Of a DNA stretch of 64,000 nucleotides, positions 34,106 through 43,672 are shown one piece after another. How positions within the stretch are numbered: position 1 is the stretch's first letter; each line of letters opens with the position of its first letter. The notes beneath the pieces are model-generated. The model was not told the DNA's origin. It did no database searches and saw nothing but the letters and a program-made list of their open reading frames with translations. The stretch spans positions 14,833,917-14,897,916 of the forward strand of contig NC_079208.1 of assembly GCF_026745355.1 (NCBI RefSeq), written 5' to 3'. This DNA comes from Beta vulgaris subsp. vulgaris. Taxonomy: Eukaryota > Streptophyta > Magnoliopsida > Caryophyllales > Amaranthaceae. The position numbers and the translations under genes are program-made.

Positions 34106-34154
<49 letters not shown>
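34106..34154. repeat. 49-bp poly-C tract at a deletion junction
   Basis: An uninterrupted run of C joins RNase H coding sequence to the interior of the 3' LTR at the place where the 5' LTR has a run of about 11 C. See findings for interpretation. Confidence 0.9.
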
Positions 34155-34155
<1 letters not shown>

Positions 34156-35634
34156 CACATGATGGTGCGCCCGCACCATCGACAAATTATGGAGCAAACA
34201 ACAGAACGCATAGGTGCGCCCGCATACAGCACAAGGTGCGCCCGCACCTGCGTCTGGTGCGCCCGCACTAACTAAATGTGCGCCCGCACATTTTGACGGA
34301 GGAACTTAGACTGAGGCACACGATTTGGTGCTCCCGCACCTTATACGTGGTGCGCCCGCACCTATGTCTGGTGCGTCCGCACCTTTTCCTTGTGCGTCCG
34401 CACCTTCTATGGAGCCATTTACAAAAAGACAAAAGATTTGGTGCTCCCGCACCTGAGGTCTGGTGCGCCCGCACCTGAGCATGGTGCGCCCGCACCTCAT
34501 CTTGGTGCGCCCGCACCATGCGTTCCGGAATGAAGAATTCGATCATTAAACCCTTTTTTCTTTTTAGTTTTATACTTACGCTCTCATTCTAGTTAGCAGA
34601 GAATATTTTAGGGTTTTGTATTAGAGAGAAAATACTTTAGTTTCCATTGATAATTGAGATTAGTGATCATAGCTTGTGATTCGATCGACATTCAAGGTAC
34701 TTTTCATTCAATTCAATTCAAAGTTTTAGTTTTTATTTCATTCTTTCCGTCTTTGTTATTGCTTTTAATTATTCTAGATCTTTATTCTCTTAGTCCCATA
34801 ATTGCGATTTACATCAGTTTAATCATTACTTAATCATGTTTAGCCTTAGATTAGTCATAGATTCATTGTTTAATTGCTTTAACTCCATGATTAGTGAGTA
34901 GTTTCATAATCTAGGGTTAGGGTGAAAGTATGATTAGGGTTTTAAATATGATGTTGAGTGATTGTGATGTATGGAGAATCTTATGCATTGATTGGTGTTT
35001 TGAGACCTTAGGATAGATATTGATCACATTTATACTTTGGTATTTTGTTTCAAATGTTCTTAAATCGGATTTTGAACTCTTTTATATCCCCAAGAATCAA
35101 CTTAATTTCTATACCAAGATATTGTGATGGAAATTAAGGGATCCTTCATTAGGGTTTTCCAAACTTATTGAATCTCTTAATCAATTAACTAAAGACCATT
35201 CGAGAGAGGATTTAGTTGATTGATTAAGTGATTACTCTTGAGGACCATTCGAGAGAGGACTCGAGTATTTTAGAGGAGAACTAAACCTTACATAATCGTC
35301 TCTGTTACTTCACAATCGCATTAACAATCATCATCCGTTCTTATTCATACTAGTAACCTTAACTCTAGTGTCTTTTACTTGATATTTAAACTCTTGATAT
35401 TTGCTTGTTCTAGTTAATAGTTAGTCTTAATTGTTACCAAACATCTTTCAAACCCCCAAATACCATTCAATTAGGTAGTCTAGACTTGAAAGACTTTAAT
35501 CAATCCCATTTTCCCTGTGGATCGACCCTTGACTTGCCCTTACTATTCTCTTAGTAATTGCTTGTTAGGACTTATAAATATTGTTTGGAAAGCGGTTCTT
35601 AGTGCCTTAACGACACACTAAAAACCTCTTATCA
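34155..35634 (+). repeat. Athila-like 3' LTR, 5'-truncated
   Basis: Matches 28587-30061 of the 5' LTR with many single-base indels and ends CCTCTTATCA at 35634. The first about 300 bp of the LTR are absent. Confidence 0.85.
34158..34522. repeat. Palindromic GGTGCGCCCGCACC minisatellite, Athila 3' LTR
   Basis: Same unit order as in the 5' LTR, with one extra GGTGCGCCCGCACC unit near 34475 and loss of units near the start. Confidence 0.85.
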
Positions 35635-35639
35635 CTTGC

Positions 35640-36013
35640 CAACCGGTTTATAATACAGATAGAAATATATGGTGCTGAAATTAGGGGATAGTTATTATTA
35701 GAAACAATTGATTTACAAATCAGCATAGATTATTATTTTTAAATTTTAAGAATGTGTGAGATGTATATCAATATTCAGTTTGCTATAATTAAGGATTAGC
35801 TTGTAGAGGTCAATGATTTATTTCCTTAAATTTCATTGTAATATATACGGTTGCCCTACATAATTCAATCACCACGATTTGTTATTTTGTCACTTCAATC
35901 AATGACACGTGGCAAATAAATGAGAGGGGTTGAAAAACCTTGGAGCATGAGAGGCTTGAGAGAATAAGAGGCTGCCACGTAAGCTAATTTTTTCTTGCTT
36001 TAATATTATATAT
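35640..36013. other. Helitron E 5' region
   Basis: AT-rich. It includes ACACGTGGCAAATAAATGAG and GCCACGTAAGC motifs, common near the 5' ends of plant Helitrons. No gene seen. Confidence 0.45.
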
Positions 36014-36019
36014 GATTAA

Positions 36020-36040
36020 TGTAACACCCGGGGTGTTACA
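36020..36040. mobile_element. 21-bp terminal-repeat-only scar with target duplication
   Basis: Arms TGTAACACCC and GGGTGTTACA flank a single G. ATTAA is duplicated at 36015-36019 and 36041-36045. The arms are the usual LTR termini of gypsy elements (compare TGTAACACCCCC at 36466). It appears to be an LTR insertion reduced to its two outermost ends. Confidence 0.6.
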
Positions 36041-36240
36041 ATTAACCTACCAAATATGAATGAGTAACAACTACTTATATAACACCCAAAATTAAATCAG
36101 TAATGCGTAGTTATATAAATTAGTAACCTCCAAAACATGAATGAGTAACACATACTTATATTAATCAGTAACTTCTAAGCAAAAATATGATTAATACCAG
36201 CCTACTTATATTAATCAGTAATACCTTAATCATATGACAT
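36041..36240. repeat. About 45-bp tandem array, segment 4
   Basis: Units with AAATATGAATGAGTAACAAC and TATATAAATTAGTAACCTCC resume the array after Helitron E. From about 36240 to 36465 it fades into AT-rich sequence without clear units. Confidence 0.7.
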
Positions 36241-36465
36241 CCATACTTAATCATATGTATGATTAACCCCAATTGTTCATTAAACTAATGCCTTTTATTC
36301 TATAACTATATTTATCAGTAGTATCAATTTATACTATTAAAAAATTTAAAGACTTAAAAGAATTCTAAATATCAATAACTCCTAAGTATCAATAGCTCCT
36401 AAATACAGTTACACTAACATCTAAACATATATTTTTACTAACTTCTAAATAAAATTATTGATATT

Positions 36466-38232
36466 TGTAACACCCCCAAAATCCATACACATCTACGACT
36501 ACGTCGCATCGACTTTGGGAGTATTATCGCCGTGGTGAAACGCAAGGCTTATTGAAAAAAAATGTTAACTCAAATCATTGTCACGAAAACTGGACTGCAG
36601 CGGAAATATAGATGTAATTACAACACGGGAATCATCAACAACCCATTTTATTTAATCCACAAACTAATTAAGCAAATCATACTAGTCCTATAATGCTTAA
36701 TTAAAACGCTTTAAAGTTTCAAAACTAAGAACTATCCTCCGTATGCTCAACATCATGTAGCAGCATCAACACACCTAGTCTGCTCCCCATTGTAGCATCA
36801 ATGGTTCATCACAGGTCAACAAACAACACAATAACACACAATCAGCTATGCTGAGTACATAGTAAAGCACTGAGTGCATACAAGCATAAACAAGGCAATA
36901 AGGATCATTCCTAGACATGATACTACAATAGCATTACATTCTTTACTTTTTATTTCGTGGCAGCGAACGGGAATCGTCATCTTACTAGAATCATACGGGC
37001 TACTTAATTCTTAATAGACAACTTGGTCTATTAGATGAAATGGAAATATGGTATCGTTCCGTCTCACATCCATTACCTTAGTATGCATACCCCCAAGGCC
37101 TTATGGAACTTTCCGCCTACTTGAGTTATTTAAATTTATAAGGACACTACCATCGTCATAGTAGGCCTGCGTAGGAGTGTAGAACAAGTCCTAAACTCCC
37201 CCGACTGTTCATCACTTGTAGGGGGCCGACTACAAGTTTTTTGCAAAGTCCATTCTTAGTGTTGTCCATTCATACCACATCAAACATAGAATCATTTATA
37301 TACATAATATCATATTACATACATATTATTTTATTATACCACTTAATCTCGCCGACGTTAAACACTAGCAACCGAACTTCGGCAACGACTAGCCATGCAC
37401 TGCACTCGTGCACCGTACGCACGACACACCACGCACTCGAGCCACAAGCCTTGCTCGTTGCACATCACCCTCGAGCCACATGTGCGCCTTCGCACAACTC
37501 GCTCGCCACACTCGAGCCCCGCACCTCCACACACACCCCTCAGAGTCTCGCCCTCGAACATTCGAAAGCTTTGCACTCCTTCCCGCACACCACCATCGAC
37601 CGTGCACTCGCTTGACTTCGCACGCTTCACCAATACTCGAACCCCCTCGTTGCACAGTGTGACTTCGCACGACACATCGTCGCACACACCCGCACTCGTC
37701 GACGGCTCGTACACGACGCTCGATTTCACACCCTTGCTCGCACCACCTTCGCTGGTTCGCCTCGAACAACCACGCACACACACACACACTCGAGCACTCC
37801 ATTGCTCGCAGACCCAACTTCGTCGAAGGCGAAGAAGTTTAGAGGAGGCGACGAGAGAGAAGGAGAGAGAGGAGAGAGAATTTGAGAGAGGGATGGGAGA
37901 GAATTTTAGAAAGAGAGAAAATGGTGAGAGAGAGAGATGGCTGAGAGGGAGAGAGATTAGGGTTTTTTTCTGAATTTTTTTTTCTTTTGTTTTTATTCTA
38001 TCCTATTTATAGTGTGGTCATCCTAAGTCTAGTAGGTCTTGGTTTATTTTATTTATTCCAAAATTAAAATAAACCGAACGATAATCAAATTACGTTATAG
38101 TTATAAGCGTACTGAAATTGTATTATTATTATTATTTTTGTTTTTTTGTACATAATACTAAAATACTTTTCCATTCTATTCTTTATATTTTCTTATTTAT
38201 AAGGAATAACTCCAAAAATACGGAGTATTACA
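36466..38232 (-). repeat. Gypsy 3' LTR (1767 bp)
   Basis: On the - strand it begins TGTAATACTCCG and ends GGGGGTGTTACA, preceded by the polypurine tract AAGGGGGGAAGCC (38233-38245). Its middle (37380-37830) is rich in CGCAC, CTCGAG and ACACAC motifs and gives long but meaningless frames on both strands. Next to it are GAGAGAGA purine runs (37845-37955). Confidence 0.8.
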
Positions 38233-38429
38233 GGCTTCCCCCCTTAAAGGAAGTTTCGTCCCGAGAGTTTGAGGTAGCCAGTCTTAACGCCGATCTTTTG
38301 CACTTCTAAGTCCCAATATTTCACAAGCGTTTTCTAACTTTCGCACGTCATATAAGCAATAAATACACATAATTAACATACTTAACATACTTTAGGGTGG
38401 AAATGCGAAATTCTATCGCATTCTCCCCC

Positions 38430-39925
38430 CTTAAAAGAAAAGTTACGTCCCTGTAACTCACCTACCTCTTGAAAAAGCTCAAGGTACTTCAGAGGCAGCG
38501 CATCTTCTGCTTCCTAGGTGGCTTCCTCAGTATTTTGATTTCTCCACAACATCTTGACAATTCTAACGGTCTAGGATCTTGATAGGTTTCTCCTCATAGG
38601 ACAAGGTTTCATCTAACTCGACGTTTTCAGGTTCTAGGACATGTGACTCATCAGGTACGTATCTCCGTAGTTGGGATACGTGAACGTTATGGACCCTTTC
38701 TAACTCGTTGGGCAATTCCAGGCGATAAGCGACTTTGGCTACTCTTGCCTAAATCTCATATGGTCCTATGAACTTAGGGATTAACTTCCCCCTTTTCCCA
38801 AATCGCATCACTCATTTCATTGGAAACACCTTAAGCAGTACCTTTTCCTCAACTTCGTAATTCTCTTCCCTTCGCTTCTGATCCGTTTAAGATTTTTGCC
38901 TGTCTTGTGCAGCTTTAATCTTTTGTTGAATGGCTCGCACCTGATCCATTGTCTCTTGAATAATCTCAAGATCTAACACCACAGTCTCAGTAATGTCGTT
39001 CCAACACAAGGGACTACGACACTTTCACCCATACAGTGCTTTGAATGGTGCCATTTTAATACTAGCATGATAGTTGTTGTATGAGAATTCTTTGAGGTCC
39101 AAATGGTCTTCCCATTATCCCTGGTATTCTAAGGCACAAGCTCGCAACATGTCTTCCAAGGTCTAAATAGTTCTATCTGTTTGACCGTCTGTAGCTTGGT
39201 GAAAGGTCCTACTCATCAATAGCTCACTACCAAATGCTTCGTGGACCTCTTTCCAGAAATTCGAAACGAATCGCGAATCTCTATCTGATACCATACTCGT
39301 GGGTACTCCATGCAATCGAATGATATTTTTAACATAAGCTTTGCCTAGAGCTTCCATACTCCATGTGTCTTTCATAGGTATGAATCTCGCGGTCTTGGTT
39401 AGTCTGTCCATTACTACCCATATGGTATTATTGCCTCCCCGACTCCTAAGTAAGGATACAACGAAGTCCATGCATATCGAATCCCACTTCCATGTTAGAA
39501 TATTTAGAGGTTGAATCTTTACTTGAGGTATCTTGTGTTTACTTTTGACTTTCTGACGTTAGGCATTTGGAAACAAACTCAGCTACTGCCCTCTTGATCC
39601 TAGGACACCAAAACATTTTCTTGAGGTCCTTATACAACTTATCCCCCCTGGGTGGACGAAATAATTCGTTTTATGACACTCACTCATTATCTTCTGTTTC
39701 AACCCCTCACACTTTTGTGGTACACTTCCATCTTCATGGATTTCAAACCCTTATGCGTTTCCCTCTTTAAGCTTTGCTTTGACTGGCTCAAGTTTCACAT
39801 CCCCAAGTTGACTCATTGTTATTTCGTCTAGAAAATTGGGCTGGATGGTTAGGCTACTCAACAATATTTCTACTTCCCCTTCATGAACCACCTCTATTTG
39901 GAGCTTAGAAAATTCCTCACAAAGT
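38430..39925 (-). pseudogene. Gypsy integrase and chromodomain-like C-terminus
   Basis: On the - strand from 39700 down: CHKTNYFVHPGG (zinc-finger start), then CMDFVVSLLRSRGGNNTIWVV, DRLTKTARFIPMKDTW, RLHGVPTSMVSDRDSRFVSN and FHQATDGQTDRTI. This is the rve catalytic core with the first Asp residues visible. Further down: VHVSQLRRYVPDESHVLEPE and EATWEAEDALP-like sequence, the GPY/chromodomain end. Multiple stops and frameshifts make it non-functional. Confidence 0.8.
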
Positions 39926-39926
39926 T

Positions 39927-40292
39927 GGTGAGGAACATGAGGGTCATCTGAGGGTTATTTTACATGCACTTAGGGACGACCAACTATATGCAATGTTTTC
40001 GAAGTGTGAATTTTGGTTGGAAAGAGTGTCATTATTCGGTCATTTCGTCTCTAAGGAGGGTATGTCAGTAGATCCTGCAAAGATCAAAGCTATGAGTGAA
40101 TGGTCTACCCCAAAGAATGTCACAGATATAAGGAGTTTCTTGGGTTTAGCCGGTTACTATAAGAGGTTTGTAAAAGACTTTTCCAGAATAGCAAAGCCCA
40201 TAACTAACTTAATGAAGAAGGATTGTAGGTTTAACTGGAATGAGGACAGTGAGAAAGCCTTTCAAACGCTCAAGGAGAGATTAACCTCATAA
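39927..40292 (+). pseudogene. Inverted gypsy RT fragment
   Basis: On the + strand, against the orientation of the rest of the element: [54 protein letters not shown] and [20 protein letters not shown]. This is the palm-thumb and connection part of gypsy RT. It is open for about 120 codons. The catalytic YxDD lies upstream and is not present. The junction with - strand sequence is near 39925. Confidence 0.85.
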
Positions 40293-40384
40293 CCTGTTCG
40301 GCATGCAAGCCTTATTAACACTGAAATAAATAAATACGAGAAAAATGAAAGGATATTCTAATCCTAAATATGTGATCAGAGGAA

Positions 40385-41293
40385 ACTATGGACTATAGCG
40401 GCGACCTTCATCATCTGACTCAGGATCCTCTATTCCTTCTTCCATGTCAGCTTCATCCTCAATAAGCTTATCGTCCTCTATGGGTTCCTCTTCTTCTAGG
40501 GATTCTTCCTCTTCTTCTATAGGCTCCTCTTCCTCAATAGGCTCCTTTTCTTCTTTTATATGGGCTTTTCCTCCTCTTCAGGCTCTTCCTCAATCGGATT
40601 CCCTTCAATAGGCTCATTTCCATTAGGGTCCCCATCTTCCTCATTTCCCTCATCTAATACAAGTGCAGCCCGATTCCCTTCAACTACTGCGATAAAGGTC
40701 CTATTGTTCCCCTCATCATCGGAAATGTAGGTGATAGTTCTAAGGTTTAAGGCTACATGGTAGTTTTCAGGTATAAACTCGTCCTCAAACGCTTGGTATC
40801 TTGTCCTTTTGATGGCTCTAGGTGGCGTCTGTGGCTCAGATTTAACTCTTGGGGTTCTCAGAACTCCTATCTACAGCCCTAGCTCCCGAGGTTTCCCCGA
40901 CGTGGTAGGTTCTTCGGACTAAAAGTGATGAAGTAGAAGGGTCTAAACCTCTTGCCTCGCGGATCTTCCACTCATTCTCGAAGTACTTCAGGTCAATAAG
41001 GAAGTGCTCTACGGTAGGAAGGTACGTGTTCAATAGGTATGCCTCTCTCTGTTAAAACTCCCATCTTCGGACCACAGATCTCCATACCTAAGATGTACGA
41101 AGCGATAAGTTTCTATGTTTGGGACAAAGCAAAGCATAAACTGTATCCTTGCCAGCTTAGACTTTAACCCCTGCTCTCCTTGCATGATCCTATAATCCAT
41201 TGCAACCCTCATTTTATAGGCCTAGACGTCCCAATCCTCCCCTATTTGGTGTTTCATCAGATATTCCTTAGGACCTATGTCGTGAACCATCTA
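40385..41293 (-). pseudogene. Acidic ORF in the gag position of the gypsy element
   Basis: On the - strand, starting at an ATG just after an acceptor-like TTGTAG, the frame reads MVHDIGPKEYLMKHQIGED, later FMLCFVPNIETYRFVHLRYG and TVEHFLIDLKYFENEW. It then has TITYISDDEGNNRTFIAVVE and a long Glu-rich tail (EPIEEEEESLEEEEPIEDD) ending GRRYSP-stop at 40387. At least one stop and two frameshifts interrupt it. It sits directly downstream of the PBS, where gag is expected. I recognise neither capsid nor zinc-knuckle motifs and cannot name a family. Confidence 0.5.
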
Positions 41294-41741
41294 CAAAATT
41301 AAAGAAATAAAATAGACTAAGTTTTTGTGTATAAAAGTTTTAAAAATGTATATTATATATATACATATTTAAGAGATAAAACGATCATTATAAACTTTGA
41401 AAGTCCTTAAGCACGATCAAGATCGTTTCAATCAATTAAATAATTTTATACTAAAATAAGGTTTTAGTCCAACACCATTTTTGAAACATCTTTTATACCA
41501 ATTTAAAGTTAGCCTAGTCCTCCCAACCACTATACACGAACCTATCCTTGTACATCTTCCTAATCTATTCATATTTTTCAAGATTCTTTCACAACTTCAA
41601 TTGATCAATCAAACAACACATACAAATACAAATCACGAAATGAAATCATTCCTATGATTTAATGCAGGTAAAGTAATCTATATACTCATATCCCATACTA
41701 CCCATTTTAAAATCCTTTTAAAACATCTTTGAAAAAAATGA

Positions 41742-41764
41742 ACTTCTGGCTCTGAATCCAGTTT
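41742..41764 (-). promoter_or_regulatory. Primer-binding site of the gypsy element
   Basis: The complement reads AACTGGATTCAGAGCCAG directly after the LTR end TGTTACA. This is a slightly altered initiator-Met tRNA site (TGGTATCAGAGCC). Confidence 0.75.
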
Positions 41765-42325
41765 TGTAACACCCCCGAAATCCATACACGTCTACGATTA
41801 CGTCGCATCGACTTTGAGAGTGTTACCGTCGCGGTTAAACGTAAGGCTTATTAAAAAGAAATGTTAACTCAAATCATTGTCACGAAAACTAACTGCAACG
41901 GAAATAAAGATGTAATTACAACTCAGGAATCATCAACGACCCCTTTTTATTCAAACCAAAAACTAATTAAGTAAATCATACCAGTCTCATAATGCTTAAT
42001 TCAAACGCTTTAAAGTTTCAAGACTAAGAATTATCCCCCGTATGCTCAAGATCATGCAGCAGCACCAACACACCTAGTCTGCTCCCCATTATAGCATCAG
42101 TGGTTCATCACAAGTCAACAAACAACACAATAACACACAATCAACTATGCTGAGTACATGGTAAAGCATTGAGTGCATACAAGCATAAACAAAGCAATAA
42201 GGATCATTCCTAGACATAATACTACAATTGCATTACATTCTTTACTTTTTATATCGTTGGCAGCGAACATGCACCATCATCTTACCAAAATCATACGAGA
42301 TACTTAATCCTTAATAGACAACTTG
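41765..42325 (-). repeat. Gypsy 5' LTR, truncated
   Basis: About 560 bp similar to 36466-37030 of the other LTR (about one change per 12-15 bp by eye). Similarity stops at about 42325, where sequence changes to an Athila LTR. Confidence 0.8.
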
Positions 42326-42786
42326 GTCAATTGACTAAAGACCATTCGAGAGAGGATTTAGTTAATAGATTAAGCGATCATTCTTGAGGACCTGCTTTCG
42401 AGAGAGGACTCGAGTATTTTAGAGGAAAACTGAACCTTGTGTAATTGTCGCCTTTGAATCACAATTGCATTAATGATCGTTGTTTTGCTTTGATTTATAC
42501 TAGTAGCCTTAACTCTAGTGTCTTCCTTAATTACATTCCATATCATACTTATTTGCTAGTTCTTTGATAATAGTTAGTCATTAGCTATTACCAAATCATT
42601 CAAAACCCCCAAAAATCCTAAAATTAGGTAATCTAGATTTGTTAGACTTTGATGAATCCTAATTTTTTCGTGGGTCAACCCTTGACTTGCATTTACTACA
42701 TTCTTTGTGATTGCTTGTTAGGTGTTAGAAATATTATTTAAAAAGCAATTTTGGTGTCCTAACGACAAACTAAAAACCTCTTATCA
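42326..42786 (+). repeat. Athila LTR 3' fragment
   Basis: It aligns with 29612-30061 of the Athila 5' LTR. Shared features are the two TTCGAGAGAGGA repeats, CCTTAACTCTAGTGTCTT, CAACCCTTGACTTGC and the end CTAAAAACCTCTTATCA. It is clearly more diverged than the two LTRs of Athila 1 are from each other, so it comes from another copy. Confidence 0.8.
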
Positions 42787-43486
42787 CCCCCCTATGCACA
42801 ACACCCTAACACCCCCTCTCCCACCCCTTGCGGACGATGTCCTATCACCCTCTCCCCTGTGAACAACCCCATCCCTCCCACCACCCCTGCGCACAATGCC
42901 TTCCCGCCCTCTCTCTTTTCTCTCCGTTTTTCTCTAATCCATTTTGTTTTTCTACGTCCAGGACTTCACCTTGCTTGGAGTTGAATTCCAGGTTTGGTTC
43001 AAGGTTTTTGAAGTAGAGTGGGTTGCGTGTAAGAGAGAGAGGTTGAGGAAGAAGAGGAGGAGTGTGATGTGGAGGAAAGAGAAAGAGGTAGGTTGAGGTT
43101 TGATGATCATGGGCGACAGGACAAAGGGTGCTCATAGGGGGTAGAAAAGGGATGGGGTGCTCGCAAGCGACATTGTGGGGAGTGCTCACAAGGAGTATGG
43201 AGGAGGGTGCTCGTAGGTGGTGGGTTTGGGGGTTGTTCAGAGGGGATGGAAAGAGGGTAGTGGGGTTGTTGGTGAGTACCGATGGGTGGTGAGGGGGAGA
43301 AAGAGAGAAATGGAGGGAGAGGTTAGAGAAGAAAAGAGAAATATGGAAACAAAATTAAACTTTACAACTTAAACAAGTTACTGGTTTCATGGTTCATTAA
43401 GAGCATATACAACTAAAAGGCGGGATTATTAAAGAAAAATAAAAACATGAGATGAATTTGATTGTTAGAATCAGTTTTTCAATTAG
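42787..43486. other. Pyrimidine-rich then purine-rich spacer
   Basis: 42787-42940 is rich in CCCTCTCCCACCCC and 43010-43330 in GGTGGTGAGGGGG and GAGAGA runs, a mirror-like composition resembling the interior of the Mutator-like elements here. No terminal repeats were found, and the frames are composition artefacts. Confidence 0.4.
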
Positions 43487-43631
43487 TGTAATATTGTATG
43501 TACACAAGATAGAACGGAACTATATTCGTATTAGGTCTATATTGTGTGTGTGTGTGTGTATATATAATATATATATATAATGTCAGGGTTAACCTAATCA
43601 GGTTAACTCAATCATTTTCTACACTTGTACA
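43487..43631 (+). repeat. Copia 2 5' LTR (145 bp)
   Basis: TGTAATATTGTATGTACAC to CACTTGTACA. It holds a TG/TA microsatellite (43541-43580) and ATGTCAGGGTTAACCTAATC with its partial inverse GGTTAAC. Confidence 0.8.
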
Positions 43632-43672
43632 TGGTATCACAACCCTAGGTTAAAATAATTTTTTTCCTCTCC

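Larger units (their letters stand above)
28274..35634 (+). mobile_element. Athila-like Ty3/gypsy retrotransposon 1, deleted
   Basis: 5' LTR 28274-30061, PBS, gag, protease and RT/RNase H are followed by a 49-bp poly-C junction into a 5'-truncated 3' LTR ending at 35634. The target duplication is CTTGC (28269-28273 and 35635-35639). The LTRs end in TAATAAG/CTTATCA. The PBS TGGCGCCGTTGCCGGGGA and the protease motif DLGAS are those of the Athila/Tat branch. Integrase is deleted. The reading frame has several shifts, so the element is defective. It lies inside the Helitron E interval. Confidence 0.9.
25031..36015 (-). mobile_element. Helitron E interval (about 3.6 kb without its nested LTR element)
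   Basis: The - strand 5' end is TCATATATAATATTAAAGC, just before 36016. The 3' end is the hairpin CCCGTGCA-TTG-TGCATGGG followed by CCTAAAAC-CTAG at 25031-25034. It lies between A and T, and the flanking 45-bp array reads continuously when it is removed (...AGTAATGA joined to TTAACCTACC...). The interval contains a Stowaway MITE, a tandem repeat and the 7.4-kb Athila-like element. No Rep-helicase frame was recognised. Confidence 0.7.
36466..42325 (-). mobile_element. Chromovirus-like Ty3/gypsy element, rearranged
   Basis: Read on the - strand: a partial 5' LTR (42325-41765), a PBS, an acidic ORF, an inverted RT piece, then integrase with a chromodomain-like C-terminus, a polypurine tract and a 3' LTR (38232-36466). 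LTR ends are TGTAATACTCCG...GGGGGTGTTACA. A target duplication cannot be tested because the 5' LTR is broken. Tekay/Del-type chromovirus is likely from the chromodomain and the LTR ends, but this is inference. Confidence 0.75.

Noticed and set aside
34050..34162. A proline-rich C-terminus of the RNase H frame
   Set aside because: The proline run is translated poly-C at a deletion junction, not a protein domain.
37389..37973. 192-codon + strand and 142-codon - strand frames
   Set aside because: They lie inside a gypsy LTR of extreme CGCAC/CTCGAG composition and have no family signature.
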